A stretch of 36,872 bases of DNA from a virus. The DNA is taken from positions 1 through 36,872 of IMG/VR virus record IMGVR_UViG_3300025282_000108. One strand, given 5' to 3'. Positions within the stretch are counted from its first letter, which is position 1, and every line of letters starts with the position of its first letter. Shown here in pieces: positions 8,441-16,149 of this stretch. Both the position numbers and the translations under genes were made by a program. Below the pieces are notes generated by a model. The model had not been told where the DNA came from and ran no database searches. It saw nothing but the letters and a program-made list of their open reading frames with translations.

Positions 8441-9143
8441 TATCCCCCTCTTCTGTGGCTACTTCTTCAGTAGCGTTTTCCATTTGACTTCTTCTCTCAG
8501 CAAAAGACCTGACTAGCTTTTTATAAAGTTCTTCGTCTTTAGCCTTGAGTTCCTTGATAGTGTCCTTGTTAGACTTCCACAGACTTTCCAAACCACTAAC
8601 TGTTTCTTCCATCTTCGTTGCTGTTTCAATCAACGATTCAGAAAACTTTTCATAATTGACAGGAAGTTCTTCCTCAGTCACTTTGGTTTCTTTCTCAACC
8701 TCTTTGGTTTCTTCTTCCTCATCAGAGGATGGTGGCAAGTCTTCACCTGCATAAACATAATGTCCAAGCCCAAACATGGCAATGCACTTCACAAGACATC
8801 GCATCTTAGCATCGGATATTTGTCGAGAGTTTGGATTGGCGATTGCGTTGTTTTTGAAATCCATGACAGGCAACCACATTGATCTTGTAAGATCACCAAT
8901 ACTGACAGTGACATGAACGCTTGCTGATCCATCAGGGTAAAACATTGTGTCTAGCACTGTTCCCTCTTGATCAACAAAGAATGATTCAAATTTGTAGCTT
9001 GCAGTGGGATAGTGTTCCATTGTTATTCCCCATGCCCAAGCCCAAGAAAGATAGGTTAGCTTTCCCTTTTTTTCTGTGTGTTCTGAACAGTCCACTTGGG
9101 AAAGCTCATCCCATACTGTTCCATAAGTTACTTTTTCAGTCAT
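8427..9143 (-). CDS. Sak3/DUF1071-type single-strand annealing recombinase
   Basis: A 238-residue protein. Residues 25-150 match the DUF1071 pattern: LTYLSWAWAWGITMEHYP, SVHVTVSIGDLTRSMWLPVM, then RCLVKCIAMFGLGHYVYAGEDLP. This family includes Rad52-like phage annealing proteins (Sak3) that anneal complementary single strands. The C-terminal 90 residues are Glu/Lys-rich and probably flexible. It is next to a PD-(D/E)XK nuclease and an SSB-like protein, forming a complete exonuclease-annealase-SSB set. Confidence 0.88.
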   Translation of the reverse strand: MTEKVTYGTVWDELSQVDCSEHTEKKGKLTYLSWAWAWGITMEHYPTASYKFESFFVDQEGTVLDTMFYPDGSASVHVTVSIGDLTRSMWLPVMDFKNNAIANPNSRQISDAKMRCLVKCIAMFGLGHYVYAGEDLPPSSDEEEETKEVEKETKVTEEELPVNYEKFSESLIETATKMEETVSGLESLWKSNKDTIKELKAKDEELYKKLVRSFAERRSQMENATEEVATEEGDNEDG

Positions 9144-9160
9144 AATAAACTCCTGTAATT

Positions 9161-9182
9161 AAATATTGACTAGGTATTATTT
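9161..9182. promoter_or_regulatory. Operator palindrome copy 3 (degenerate right arm)
   Basis: AAATATTGACTAGGTATTAT lies between the nuclease gene end and the annealase start and overlaps the nuclease stop codon. The left arm is perfect and the right arm is diverged. Confidence 0.5.
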
Positions 9183-10036
9183 GTTCCCAAGTATTGGTCA
9201 CAAAACTGTGCGGAGAGGCAATAGTTTTCACATTTGTTTGCTTTGCCCTCACGAAATTCTATGTAGTGTTCTGGTTTTGTCTGTGCATCGGTGGCTTTTT
9301 CCAAAGACGTATAGAGTTTGATTGCTCTCTTTTTGCCCTTAACCATCAGTGCGTGTTTGTCTGGCTGTTTCCATCGTTCCTCATCAGTGCAATTAGGAAG
9401 TGTGCCAAACATTTTGTATTGGTCTTCAGCCTCGCTGTGAATAGTTACCCTTTCCAGAATATAATCTTTCTGTTTTTGTTCAGTCCAGAGCGGAACATCC
9501 AGTTCCACGAATGGAGTCTTTGGATAGTTCCTGTCTCTGAGTAATCCTGACTGACTCCAATCCCTACAGATAGCAATAATCTTTATGCCTCGTACAGCTA
9601 CTCCATTGTCTCTCATTATTTCAACATTGATGTTGGTTTGTTTCTCCCAGTCAGGCTTTACCTCACCATTCTTTACTGCATATACAGAGGTTGTTTTGAT
9701 TTCAAGCAACATATTTCTTTTCACATCGTAAGCATCAATCTGACCAGATATAACCTTTCCTGCAACATCCATAAAATATCTTTTCTCAAAAATCAAATCC
9801 CAGTTGGTTTCGTTTGCTCTCTCTATTTGACTGTGTACTGCTGTGCCAAATACTGAGTAGAAGTTCTTGCTTGCATCCTGCACGATTGCGTTCTCGTTTT
9901 CTTTTTGCAGGATAACCTGTCTTGGTGATTTGAGCAGGGAGGTAGCAGAGTAGTCTGATCCCTTGTTGTCGTATTCGTCAAAGGTTAGTGCCCTGACAAT
10001 ACAATCATGTAGATTATGTACGTTGGTATATTTCAC
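9170..10036 (-). CDS. PD-(D/E)XK exonuclease (RecE/Cas4-like)
   Basis: About 288 residues from the GTG at 10036, which overlaps the upstream stop (GTGA) behind GGAGAG. An ATG at 10066 is the alternative. The nuclease core shows FGTAVHSQIE, then GQIDAYD (Asp) and LLEIKTTSVY (E-x-K), the classic catalytic set. The C terminus has a reduced Cys cluster (CENYCLSAQFC), reminiscent of the Fe-S-binding end of Cas4/AddB-type nucleases but missing the distal partner. It likely resects DNA ends for the downstream annealing protein. Confidence 0.85.
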   Translation of the reverse strand: MKYTNVHNLHDCIVRALTFDEYDNKGSDYSATSLLKSPRQVILQKENENAIVQDASKNFYSVFGTAVHSQIERANETNWDLIFEKRYFMDVAGKVISGQIDAYDVKRNMLLEIKTTSVYAVKNGEVKPDWEKQTNINVEIMRDNGVAVRGIKIIAICRDWSQSGLLRDRNYPKTPFVELDVPLWTEQKQKDYILERVTIHSEAEDQYKMFGTLPNCTDEERWKQPDKHALMVKGKKRAIKLYTSLEKATDAQTKPEHYIEFREGKANKCENYCLSAQFCDQYLGTNNT

Positions 10037-10314
10037 CTTACTCTCCAAACTCCTATTCCTGTCCATTTCAGTTCACTTGCCAACTGACCAACAACAAGCC
10101 TGACAGTAAATCTCTTGGCAGGGGTTTTCTTCTGGAGTCTGTAAACTATAGTTCTTATGGTTCTGGCTGAATCTCTGGCTTTCTCTTCTGTCATTTCAAG
10201 CCTAAGCATTTCTCCTTTGTTCAGTTTGTTGAGAGGGAGATTCCATTTCCAGCTTGATCTTCTTTTGGGTGGTGTTGTATCCTTAACAATGACAGGGGTA
10301 ATCTCTTCATTCAT
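10033..10314 (-). CDS. Small basic protein, first gene of the leftward operon
   Basis: A 93-residue protein, rich in Lys/Arg (PPKRRSSWKWNLPLNKL, ARTIRTIVYRLQKKTPAKRF), so probably nucleic-acid binding. No family recognised. It ends VWRVR, whose codons provide the Shine-Dalgarno sequence for the next gene. It is the promoter-proximal gene of the leftward early operon. Confidence 0.7.
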   Translation of the reverse strand: MNEEITPVIVKDTTPPKRRSSWKWNLPLNKLNKGEMLRLEMTEEKARDSARTIRTIVYRLQKKTPAKRFTVRLVVGQLASELKWTGIGVWRVR

Positions 10315-10349
10315 GGGTAAAGTCCTTGGTTTTTCCTTGTGATATAACC

Positions 10350-10377
10350 ATTATACATAGTGTAGGGATGGTGTCAA
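10350..10377 (-). promoter_or_regulatory. Near-consensus sigma70 promoter for the leftward operon
   Basis: On the minus strand TTGACA (-35) and TATAAT (-10) are separated by 16 bp. Both hexamers are perfect, and the site lies about 35 bp upstream of the first leftward gene. This is the clearest host-type promoter in the window and marks the operon as early. Confidence 0.85.
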
Positions 10378-10413
10378 TCTTGTGTAGTGATAATAAATTT
10401 GTAAGGGGATAAG

Positions 10414-10776
10414 ATGAGTGATAAGATAGAGTTTGTAGTAAAAGGACAACCATACAGTAAAGCAAATTCGAGAAGATTAGTGACGATCAAAGGCAAGCCA
10501 AGATTCATAAAATCCAAGCAAGCCCTTAGCTATTCCAAAGACTTTGCCATACAGTGTCCGAGACAAAAAGACCTAATCCCCAAAGAGAAAGATGTGTCTG
10601 TAACGATGAAGATTTACTATGCCTCGCGCAGACCTGACCTTGACGAATCCCTCATACTCGACCTGATGCAAGGCATCATCTACGAGAATGATCGTAGCGT
10701 AAAAGAGAAACATATCTTTTGGGGAGGAGTAGATAAAGAAAACCCAAGAGCGGAGATAGTAGTCAGTGTCATTTGA
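10414..10776 (+). CDS. rusA: RusA-like Holliday junction resolvase
   Basis: A 120-residue protein of typical RusA length. N-terminal GQPYSKANSRR matches the substrate loop of the family. The catalytic region RRPDLDESLILDLMQGIIYE followed by NDRSVKEKH carries the conserved Asp residues (D-L-D, later D in NDR). RusA cuts four-way junctions produced in replication or recombination. RBS AAGGGG precedes the ATG. It is the first gene of the rightward operon, divergent from the annealase operon. Confidence 0.88.
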   Translation: MSDKIEFVVKGQPYSKANSRRLVTIKGKPRFIKSKQALSYSKDFAIQCPRQKDLIPKEKDVSVTMKIYYASRRPDLDESLILDLMQGIIYENDRSVKEKHIFWGGVDKENPRAEIVVSVI

Positions 10777-11056
10777 TATGGATAGAGAGGTAGCCTATGG
10801 GGTTAGTCGAGCAATAATCAGACAAGCCCTCAGAGACTTCCATTCAACCAGTGAGAAAAGAAGATTGGATGTTGCCCAGTGGGTGACTAATAAAGACTAC
10901 CAGTTGATCTGCGAAAATGCAGAAATAGACCCTGATTTTTTTGCCCTTTTCTTTGCCGAGATGAGCAAAAGACCATTGATGGAAAGAAAAGTTTTGGCTG
11001 AGAATGCCATTTCGCTTCTTGATAGTTTCCCAATGAATGAACCCCCTACCAACTAG
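10766..11056 (+). CDS. Small hypothetical protein downstream of RusA
   Basis: A 96-residue protein, probably all alpha-helical, acidic (CENAEIDPDFFALFFAEMSK). It starts at GTG 10766 inside the end of the resolvase gene (GGAG 10 bp upstream), or at ATG 10778. No family recognised. The last codons form one arm of a stem-loop. Confidence 0.65.
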   Translation: MSFDMDREVAYGVSRAIIRQALRDFHSTSEKRRLDVAQWVTNKDYQLICENAEIDPDFFALFFAEMSKRPLMERKVLAENAISLLDSFPMNEPPTN

Positions 11057-11070
11057 GCAGAGGGTTCATT
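11036..11070 (+). terminator. Stem-loop over the stop codon of the preceding gene
   Basis: AATGAACCC (11036-11044) pairs with GGGTTCATT (11062-11070), with an inner CCTA/TAGG helix. It resembles a terminator or mRNA-end hairpin but lacks a U tract, so termination is uncertain. Confidence 0.5.
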
Positions 11071-11082
11071 TCATAGGAGTTT

Positions 11083-11103
11083 ATGAATAAAGTACCGATC
11101 TAA
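11083..11103 (+). CDS. Possible six-codon leader minigene
   Basis: ATAGGAG lies 3-4 bp before ATG AAT AAA GTA CCG ATC TAA (MNKVPI). It sits between the hairpin and the operator cluster upstream of the primase-helicase, so it could be a leader peptide. Chance occurrence is possible. Confidence 0.25.
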   Translation: MNKVPI

Positions 11104-11114
11104 ATCAGTACATA

Positions 11115-11209
11115 ACAGTATATATACTGTACTGGTATTATACCAGTAATAGTTAATAACAGTTTAGTAAGGATATAGTTGGTATAAATACAGACTGGTA
11201 TATATACAG
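11115..11209. promoter_or_regulatory. Cluster of LexA-like operators upstream of the primase-helicase
   Basis: Four related palindromes occur here: ACAGTATATATACTGT (11115-11130), CTGGTATTATACCAG (11132-11146), TTGGTATAAATACAG (11179-11193) and CTGGTATATATACAG (11195-11209). The last two starts are 16 bp apart. They resemble SOS boxes but with a 7-bp core spacing. The same 15-mer clusters at 25028-25113, right after a LexA-like gene. Likely operators controlling the primase-helicase. Confidence 0.7.
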
Positions 11210-11221
11210 TAAGGAATGACT

Positions 11222-12973
11222 ATGGATTTAAACACACAGATAACAACTCTCTCCAAAAACCTAGACTTTGGAACCCACAAAAAAAAATGCCCTTCTTGCC
11301 AACACACCAGAACAAAACACAAACACGACACTCCTCTAAGCCTTTCAGTATCTTCTGAATGTACCCTGTATCGGTGTCATCACTGCGGGATAAAGGGAAA
11401 AATATGGGACAAAAATGACAAAATATTTTTCAAGCAGCTCAACACAAAAATCTACGAGAGCAATGATGACAATGATGTTGCAAGGAAATGGCTCGCGAGC
11501 AGGGGAATATCTGATGAAGTGATGAATCACTTTGGCATAATTTTCTCTACCCATAAGTTCAATGGCAGTGGAGAAATCCCAAGCGTTGGGTTTCCTTACA
11601 AAAAACAAGGAGTTACTTATGCGATTAAGTGGCGTTCCGCCAGTGATGAACACAAATATTTTACACAGACGAAGGGTGGTGCGAAAACATTTTACAATCT
11701 TCCAGAGAAACTCAATGGAGAGAAAAGGATTATCATCTGCGAGGGAGAGATGGATGTGCTTTCACTGGCAACCGCAGGTATTGGATTTGGGGAAGACGAA
11801 CACAACACTGTCCTAGTTTCTGTTCCCAATGGCGCACCTGCAAAGGTTTCTGAGACATCGTATGACGACAAAAAATACGCATACATCGCTGATGCAGAGG
11901 GGATATTATCAAATATTGACCAGTCAATACTGTTGACCGATGCTGATTCAGCAGGAGAAAACCTTAAAGAAACACTGAGCAGGAGAATCGGTAAAGCCAA
12001 GTGCTTTGAAGTTGACCTTGATCAGTACAAGGATGCTAACGAAGTCCTAATGACACAGGGGATTACAGGAGTTCAAGATGCTATCGAGAACGCAACACCA
12101 GTTCCACTTGCAGGATTGAACAACATCAGCGTTTACCAAGACAAGATACAGACCTTGTACGACAAAGGTTATTCTGAGGGGTTACGCATAGGCTTGCCTA
12201 CCTTGGATCGTTTGATCAGTTTCAACCCAAGCAATCTGTTTGTTTTAACTGGCTACCCAAGTTCTGGAAAGTCCGAGTTGGCTGATGAGATATGCATTCG
12301 GTTGGCTAAACAGGGATGGAGCACTTGTATGGCGAGTTTTGAAAAGCCGCCACAGCTTCATGCGTTGCAACTGGCAAGTAAGATAACAGGCAAGCCATTT
12401 TTCAAATCAAACAAACACGAAAGGATGTCGCAGGAAGAATTGGATTTCGCTCTTGAATTCATCGACAAGCATTTCATTTTCCAAGACCATCAGGCAGGAT
12501 CACCATTTACCATCGATGGTATATTGGATTTCGCAAGCAGTGGCATACTCAGACATGGAAACCAAAGGGTGTTGGTAATCGATCCATTCAATTTCATTGA
12601 CTTGAAACAGGGCAGATTGATGATGACCGATGCTATAAATTTACTTTTAACAAAGGTGTCTCAATGGTGCAAGCAAACTCAAAGCGTATGTATTTTTATA
12701 GCACATCCGGCAAAACCTCAGGATCGTAGCAATAAAGTACCAACAGGATTAGACATATCAGGCTCAATTTCTTGGTACACCAAAGCTGACTTTCTTCTGA
12801 GCATTGTCAGGAATGACAACGATGTATCCATCCATGTATCAAAAGTCCGTTGGAATTTCCAAGGTGAGCAAGGCATAGCTAAATTGAGATACAACGAAGT
12901 CTGTGGTAGATTTGAAGAAATCTCTGGAGACTCGACCTTTGACCAAAGTTACGAATGGACAACTGATTTTTAA
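11222..12973 (+). CDS. Primase-helicase (zinc-binding, Toprim and DnaB-type helicase)
   Basis: About 583 residues from ATG 11222, which has AAGGA at good spacing. An ATG at 11216 is too close to it. Domains in order: zinc-binding primase head (CPSC ... CHHCG, residues 19-55), Toprim with RIIICEGEMDVL (about 170) and ILLTDADSAG (about 237), and a RecA-type helicase with Walker A GYPSSGKSE (about 347) and Walker B RVLVIDPFNFID (about 455). This is the T7 gp4 layout: template priming and fork unwinding. Its length (T7 gp4 is 566) is normal. An operator palindrome (11911-11932) lies inside the Toprim coding region. Confidence 0.93.
   Translation: MDLNTQITTLSKNLDFGTHKKKCPSCQHTRTKHKHDTPLSLSVSSECTLYRCHHCGIKGKIWDKNDKIFFKQLNTKIYESNDDNDVARKWLASRGISDEVMNHFGIIFSTHKFNGSGEIPSVGFPYKKQGVTYAIKWRSASDEHKYFTQTKGGAKTFYNLPEKLNGEKRIIICEGEMDVLSLATAGIGFGEDEHNTVLVSVPNGAPAKVSETSYDDKKYAYIADAEGILSNIDQSILLTDADSAGENLKETLSRRIGKAKCFEVDLDQYKDANEVLMTQGITGVQDAIENATPVPLAGLNNISVYQDKIQTLYDKGYSEGLRIGLPTLDRLISFNPSNLFVLTGYPSSGKSELADEICIRLAKQGWSTCMASFEKPPQLHALQLASKITGKPFFKSNKHERMSQEELDFALEFIDKHFIFQDHQAGSPFTIDGILDFASSGILRHGNQRVLVIDPFNFIDLKQGRLMMTDAINLLLTKVSQWCKQTQSVCIFIAHPAKPQDRSNKVPTGLDISGSISWYTKADFLLSIVRNDNDVSIHVSKVRWNFQGEQGIAKLRYNEVCGRFEEISGDSTFDQSYEWTTDF
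11911..11932. promoter_or_regulatory. Operator palindrome copy 4, intragenic
   Basis: AAATATTGACCAGTCAATAC lies inside the primase-helicase Toprim coding sequence. It is the only copy well inside a gene and is almost perfect, like the stoperators of some temperate phages. Confidence 0.6.
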
Positions 12974-13478
12974 TGGTGACGAAATTTCAGTCAATGAAAT
13001 TGGCAACAAAGAATTAAGGGATCATCACACAGTAACCATTGAGAAAAGCGAAGACACCGCTTTTCACAGGATGAGGGTAGTCAACCAAACTCCAATCGAC
13101 CAACTTCTGATAGAGAAAAAAATAGATGTAGATCAGCACTATGTTGGTGTTCGCTACACTAAAATTGTTTTTAAATCAGGCGCAAACGTCAGCAGTCCAT
13201 CGTTTGAGTTCAGGGATATGAAAAATAATTTTCAACTGCCCAATCCCCCAATGAGGGTTATGATTCTTTCAGGTGTGCAAAAATATTTAAGCAACGAAAC
13301 ATCACCAGAAGTTGAAAGTTTGTTATGGGATGTTGTCGCCAGAGAAAAAATTCCAAGAGAGTATGAGATAACTCCCTTGAAATTTGCTTTAGATGCGCTG
13401 AATAACTACTGGTATCCTACGAGAGAGACAAGCCAAGTGCTGAGTTTACAGAAGATTCTTCTGAAATCTCTAGGCTAA
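12903..13478 (+). CDS. Hypothetical protein overlapping the helicase gene end
   Basis: Up to 191 residues from a GTG at 12903, overlapping the helicase gene by 71 bp. The true start is unclear, as no in-frame ATG follows early and no strong Shine-Dalgarno sequence is visible. Sequence features: IDQLLIEKKIDVDQHYVGVR, SSPSFEFRDMKNNFQLP, then helical FALDALNNYWYPTRETSQVL. No family recognised. It converges on the next gene with a 4-bp overlap. Confidence 0.7.
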   Translation: MVDLKKSLETRPLTKVTNGQLIFNGDEISVNEIGNKELRDHHTVTIEKSEDTAFHRMRVVNQTPIDQLLIEKKIDVDQHYVGVRYTKIVFKSGANVSSPSFEFRDMKNNFQLPNPPMRVMILSGVQKYLSNETSPEVESLLWDVVAREKIPREYEITPLKFALDALNNYWYPTRETSQVLSLQKILLKSLG

Positions 13479-13804
13479 AAAGGAACCTCATCCTTTTTTG
13501 TGATTTCCTCACCAGTCTTGATTGACTTAACAACATAATCTCCATCAGGATATTCATAGCTACGATACAATCCTTTCTTTTCCAAGTTTGCATCTGTCTC
13601 TTTTTCCCAGTTTTCGTCATTCCTGCCACCTAGATGTGCCTCATAAGCATCACCTGTCCTGCGCCAATCTTCTTGAATGTAGTTTCTGACCTGTGCAGTC
13701 ATACTTCTGTTGTATGCAAGTGAGATTGTTTTCAGCTTGCTGTGATCAGACTTGCTAAGTCTGCATAAAAAATTAACCATCTCTGGTTCTTGTGATCCGC
13801 TCAT
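13475..13804 (-). CDS. Ribbon-helix-helix-like regulator candidate
   Basis: A 109-residue protein. Residues 8-45 (MVNFLCRLSKSDHSKLKTIS, LAYNRSMTAQVRNYI) match the Arc/CopG ribbon-helix-helix pattern: a short beta strand, a helix, then a second helix after a turn. The C-terminal half is charged and of unknown function. An operator palindrome lies immediately upstream (13823-13844), so autoregulation is plausible, and it is one of two visible candidates to bind the AATATTGAC operators. DNA binding is inference. Confidence 0.65.
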   Translation of the reverse strand: MSGSQEPEMVNFLCRLSKSDHSKLKTISLAYNRSMTAQVRNYIQEDWRRTGDAYEAHLGGRNDENWEKETDANLEKKGLYRSYEYPDGDYVVKSIKTGEEITKKDEVPF

Positions 13805-13816
13805 AATCTGCTCCTT

Positions 13817-14074
13817 TTAAACTAATATTGACTGATCATTATTTAATACTTCCACCACCTCTACAAATGCAGAGGCAAAGTCGTATCGCCCTGTGTTTTG
13901 AATAAATTCAAAAGCTATTCTTAATCCATCTTTATCGCTATACAAACGATGATCAAGGATTGCGTCTTTACCACGATCAATGGCGAGTGCCCTGTCCTTA
14001 TAGACATAGCACTCGGTTTTAAATCCCCAATGACCATTGGTTCTGGTTTTGTAATGCACGATTAAAGCATACAT
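13817..14074 (-). CDS. Small hypothetical protein
   Basis: An 85-residue protein, probably alpha/beta (MYALIVHYKTRTNGHWGF, FASAFVEVVEVLNN). GGAGGG lies 7-8 bp before the ATG, which overlaps the preceding stop (TAATG). Its 3' end runs into the operator at 13823-13844. Function unknown. Confidence 0.65.
   Translation of the reverse strand: MYALIVHYKTRTNGHWGFKTECYVYKDRALAIDRGKDAILDHRLYSDKDGLRIAFEFIQNTGRYDFASAFVEVVEVLNNDQSILV
13823..13844. promoter_or_regulatory. Operator palindrome copy 5
   Basis: AATATTGACTGATCATTATT lies directly upstream of the ribbon-helix-helix gene and overlaps the end of the 85-residue gene. One arm has a single change. Confidence 0.6.
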
Positions 14075-14166
14075 TACTTAACCCTCCAAAAGATATAGAT
14101 GGTGAATCCCAATGCAATGACACAAAAGAGTGCAAGATAGGAATAAAGCATAATTGGCTCAAGCAT
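14074..14166 (-). CDS. 30-residue single-span membrane peptide
   Basis: The frame reads MLEPIMLYSYLALFC then VIALGFTIYIFWRVK: one hydrophobic helix of about 20 residues with a basic end. TTGGAGGG precedes the ATG, and TAATG overlaps join it to both neighbours, which strongly supports translation. Function is unknown. Small phage membrane peptides can act in lysis or superinfection exclusion, but nothing here shows that. Confidence 0.65.
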   Translation of the reverse strand: MLEPIMLYSYLALFCVIALGFTIYIFWRVK

Positions 14167-14813
14167 TACTCAACCCTCCAAACCCTGACACCAGTGACAC
14201 CATCGTTCTTCTGAGTTCTGGTGCGGATTTTTCTTTTCCATCCATACCTCGTGTTCAAACGCTGATTGTGTTGGCACAATAAAGTTTGTGTTTGTTGAAT
14301 AACACCGCTATTAATGGGAACCCAAAAGCTGTCACCTACCTCTAAAACCTTTAAGGTTTTGCTAAAGGCACTTGATTCTTTATTTGGTGGGTTATATATG
14401 TCAAGTGGCACTCCTTTTTCCACTTGATACAAACCATTGGTAAGGGAATCAGTGGTCTTGGTAGGGCTTAATTTCTCTACCATTTCACTGATCTTTCCAC
14501 CAACACTAGAAAGAATTGGTTTCTTCTTTTCTGTTGGTAAAAAACTTTCGTACACAACCATGATTTCTTGCGAAATGTGCTTATCAGACAATGAAAGCTG
14601 TATGAGTTCATGTGCCTCTTGCATGGTTAATGGATCATCAATAATTTCGTAACCGCCTTTCTCAATAAAAACCATTGAAAGAAGTGCGTTCCTTATTGAT
14701 GGGTAATGTAATCCCCTGTGTTTTGCTAGGTTATTCGCTATCGTTGTGACTTGTTTCCAAGTCGCAGGTGCGTTGGGATTCTTAAACTTAGCCTCAAATT
14801 TTTCTTTATTCAT
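14166..14813 (-). CDS. Hypothetical protein
   Basis: A 215-residue protein: N-terminal helical part (ATWKQVTTIANNLAKHRGLH, QEAHELIQLSLSDKHISQEI), a Pro/Lys/Thr-rich linker around residues 100-130, and a C-terminal beta-rich part (VLEVGDSFWVPINSGVIQQT ... VTGVRVWRVE). It could be a two-domain DNA-binding protein, but I recognise no family. It is the first gene of a three-gene string joined by TAATG overlaps. Confidence 0.65.
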   Translation of the reverse strand: MNKEKFEAKFKNPNAPATWKQVTTIANNLAKHRGLHYPSIRNALLSMVFIEKGGYEIIDDPLTMQEAHELIQLSLSDKHISQEIMVVYESFLPTEKKKPILSSVGGKISEMVEKLSPTKTTDSLTNGLYQVEKGVPLDIYNPPNKESSAFSKTLKVLEVGDSFWVPINSGVIQQTQTLLCQHNQRLNTRYGWKRKIRTRTQKNDGVTGVRVWRVE

Positions 14814-14842
14814 AATAATATTTAAAATAATTGTGGTAATAC

Positions 14843-15025
14843 TTAGTTCAAAACAGGGGTACTACCTTGCCCTGATAACTTATGATCTCCGCATTTAGGA
14901 CATCCATAAACAACCCTTTCTTCGTTTTCTCCAAGATGATTTCTTGGTGTTACAAAGAAAGAGCCATGCTTTTTACAGATGACTTCAATCTCTTGATCCA
15001 TGTCAATGTGTCTTTGTTCACTCAT
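14843..15025 (-). CDS. DUF723-like zinc-ribbon protein
   Basis: A 60-residue protein with VICKKHGSFFVTPRNHLGEN and YGCPKCGDHK. The pattern C..HG.F...P..HL...GCP.C is that of DUF723, a zinc ribbon found in phage nuclease-associated proteins. It probably binds one zinc ion and nucleic acid. It overlaps the upstream gene by 4 bp. Confidence 0.75.
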   Translation of the reverse strand: MSEQRHIDMDQEIEVICKKHGSFFVTPRNHLGENEERVVYGCPKCGDHKLSGQGSTPVLN

Positions 15026-15303
15026 GACTTGCCTCCAGAAATGTACCAGTATCTATCTGATTTCTTGGCAACCAAGTCTGTGTACTGCGTAACTCCTGAT
15101 TGCATGAGAGAAAGAACCACATCAGAATTGATCTTGACTCTTTGCAAGTCTTTATACTTTGATTCTGCTGTGAAAGTTACTTTGAGATTACCCATGTCGT
15201 ACTGACTCCCTAATGTGGACAGGGAGAGTATGTCGTGGGGTTTGAATTTGATGACATCAGGATAGGGTTTCCCATCGTTGTCATACTGATAGAATGTATT
15301 CAT
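15022..15303 (-). CDS. Small hypothetical protein
   Basis: A 93-residue protein, probably beta-rich (GNLKVTFTAESKYKDLQRVK). No recognised family. AAGGAG lies before the ATG. Upstream on the minus strand is a TACTAT-AAG-ATAGTA hairpin (about 15340-15356). It lacks the hammerhead core, so it is not counted among the ribozymes. Confidence 0.65.
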   Translation of the reverse strand: MNTFYQYDNDGKPYPDVIKFKPHDILSLSTLGSQYDMGNLKVTFTAESKYKDLQRVKINSDVVLSLMQSGVTQYTDLVAKKSDRYWYISGGKS

Positions 15304-15455
15304 ATTAACTCCTTTTTGTTGTTTATGTATATCATCGTGATTACTATCTTATAGTAGCCCAGAAGTATATTCAAGCCTTTTTGTTACTGTTTTGATAGTA
15401 GGATGACTATCTTGAATATGGCAGATGACTAACTTACAAGTAACGACTACTACCT

Positions 15456-15475
15456 AATATTGACCAGTCAATATT
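15456..15475. promoter_or_regulatory. Operator palindrome copy 6 (perfect)
   Basis: AATATTGACCAGTCAATATT is a 20-bp inverted repeat with both arms intact. This is the reference copy for the family. Confidence 0.75.
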
Positions 15476-15606
15476 TGAATAAAATCCAAATTTTCCGGAG
15501 GCTTCCCCCCGCTTCCGGTACAAAATATTTTTTTAGTGCTGCTTTTTTTTTCAGCAGCATCGATAAAACATTTTTCTTAACGCCAGACTATGACGCACAC
15601 CCCAAA

Positions 15607-15626
15607 TTTTGACCAGTCAATATTAA
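15607..15626. promoter_or_regulatory. Operator palindrome copy 7
   Basis: TTTTGACCAGTCAATATTAA at the end of direct-repeat unit 1. The right arm is intact. Confidence 0.65.
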
Positions 15627-15708
15627 CCCCTTAAATTTGGTTTTTTCTCTCTAGATAAAATATTTTTCTTAACCCAGATTTAACCCAGATTGTGACGCAC
15701 ACCCCAAA

Positions 15709-15728
15709 AGTTGACTAGTCAATATTTG
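15709..15728. promoter_or_regulatory. Operator palindrome copy 8
   Basis: AGTTGACTAGTCAATATTTG at the end of direct-repeat unit 2. The centre is TA instead of CA. Confidence 0.65.
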
Positions 15729-16030
15729 TTTTTATGTCTGGGCAGGATGTCTGTCTGGGAAGGATGAAAATATTTTCAACACTTTTGTCCCTACGCTTTC
15801 TTCAAAGTTTTTCATTTCCTTGGGAATAAAAATCGTTGTTCATTCGTTTGGGAAGAATTTACAAAATATTTTGTTATCCCAGCCTCCGTTTTTTTTCAGA
15901 AGGTTTTGTCGCCACGGAAGAGATGAAAATATTTTGTGTTTTTGCACGGTCTTCGCTTTTTTACACAGACTAAAAATATTTTGTTTTCGGATGCCATCGT
16001 TTGGGAGAGATATTTTTATTAAAAAAAAAC

Positions 16031-16082
16031 CAAAAAAAAAAGACCACCGATCTGTACCTTAAAAAAAGTACAGACCAGTGGT
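16031..16082 (-). terminator. Strong rho-independent terminator of the leftward ribozyme operon
   Basis: On the minus strand 16041-16082 folds into a continuous 16-bp stem (GACCACTGGTCTGTAC with GTACAGATCGGTGGTC) followed by ten U. Two of the pairs are G-U only on the minus strand and would be A-C on the plus strand. This fixes the orientation as leftward. It ends the operon that runs from about 23.0 kb. Confidence 0.92.
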
Positions 16083-16149
16083 CAGTAAAAGTATTTATGA
16101 CAGACAGAGTGAGTGTCGTTTTACACTCCACATCCTTTCGGTGATAGCT

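Larger units (their letters stand above)
15563..15729. repeat. Two-unit direct repeat with embedded operators
   Basis: Unit 1 (15563-15627) and unit 2 (15653-15729) share the order: an A/T box, TTTTTCTTAAC, CCAGA, TGACGCACACCCCAAA, then the operator. Unit 2 also duplicates AACCCAGATT internally. Part of the origin candidate. Confidence 0.75.
15304..16030. other. AT-rich non-coding block, replication-origin candidate
   Basis: Over 700 bp without a credible gene (an 80-codon frame at 15820-16062 is low-complexity Phe/Lys). It contains six AAAATATTTT palindromes at 15522, 15657, 15767, 15863, 15926 and 15973, with spacing that shrinks from 135 to 47 bp. It also holds three operator palindromes and a direct repeat pair (15563-15627 and 15653-15729). 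The repeat units share AAAAyATTTTTCTTAAC, TGACGCACACCCCAAA and TTGACYAGTCAATATT. Iterons in an AT-rich gap between transcription units suggest a replication origin or a partition/regulatory centre. Neither is proven. Confidence 0.6.

Noticed and set aside
15340-15356. TACTAT-AAG-ATAGTA hairpin upstream of the 93-residue gene as an eighth ribozyme
   Set aside because: No CUGANGA core or GAAA follows; a simple hairpin only.
15304-16030. CRISPR array from repeated palindromes
   Set aside because: Repeat units are irregularly spaced, differ in length and have no uniform spacers; no cas genes.
15820-16062. 80-codon plus-strand frame in the origin-like block
   Set aside because: Low-complexity Phe/Lys sequence made by A/T runs, ends inside the terminator, no RBS.
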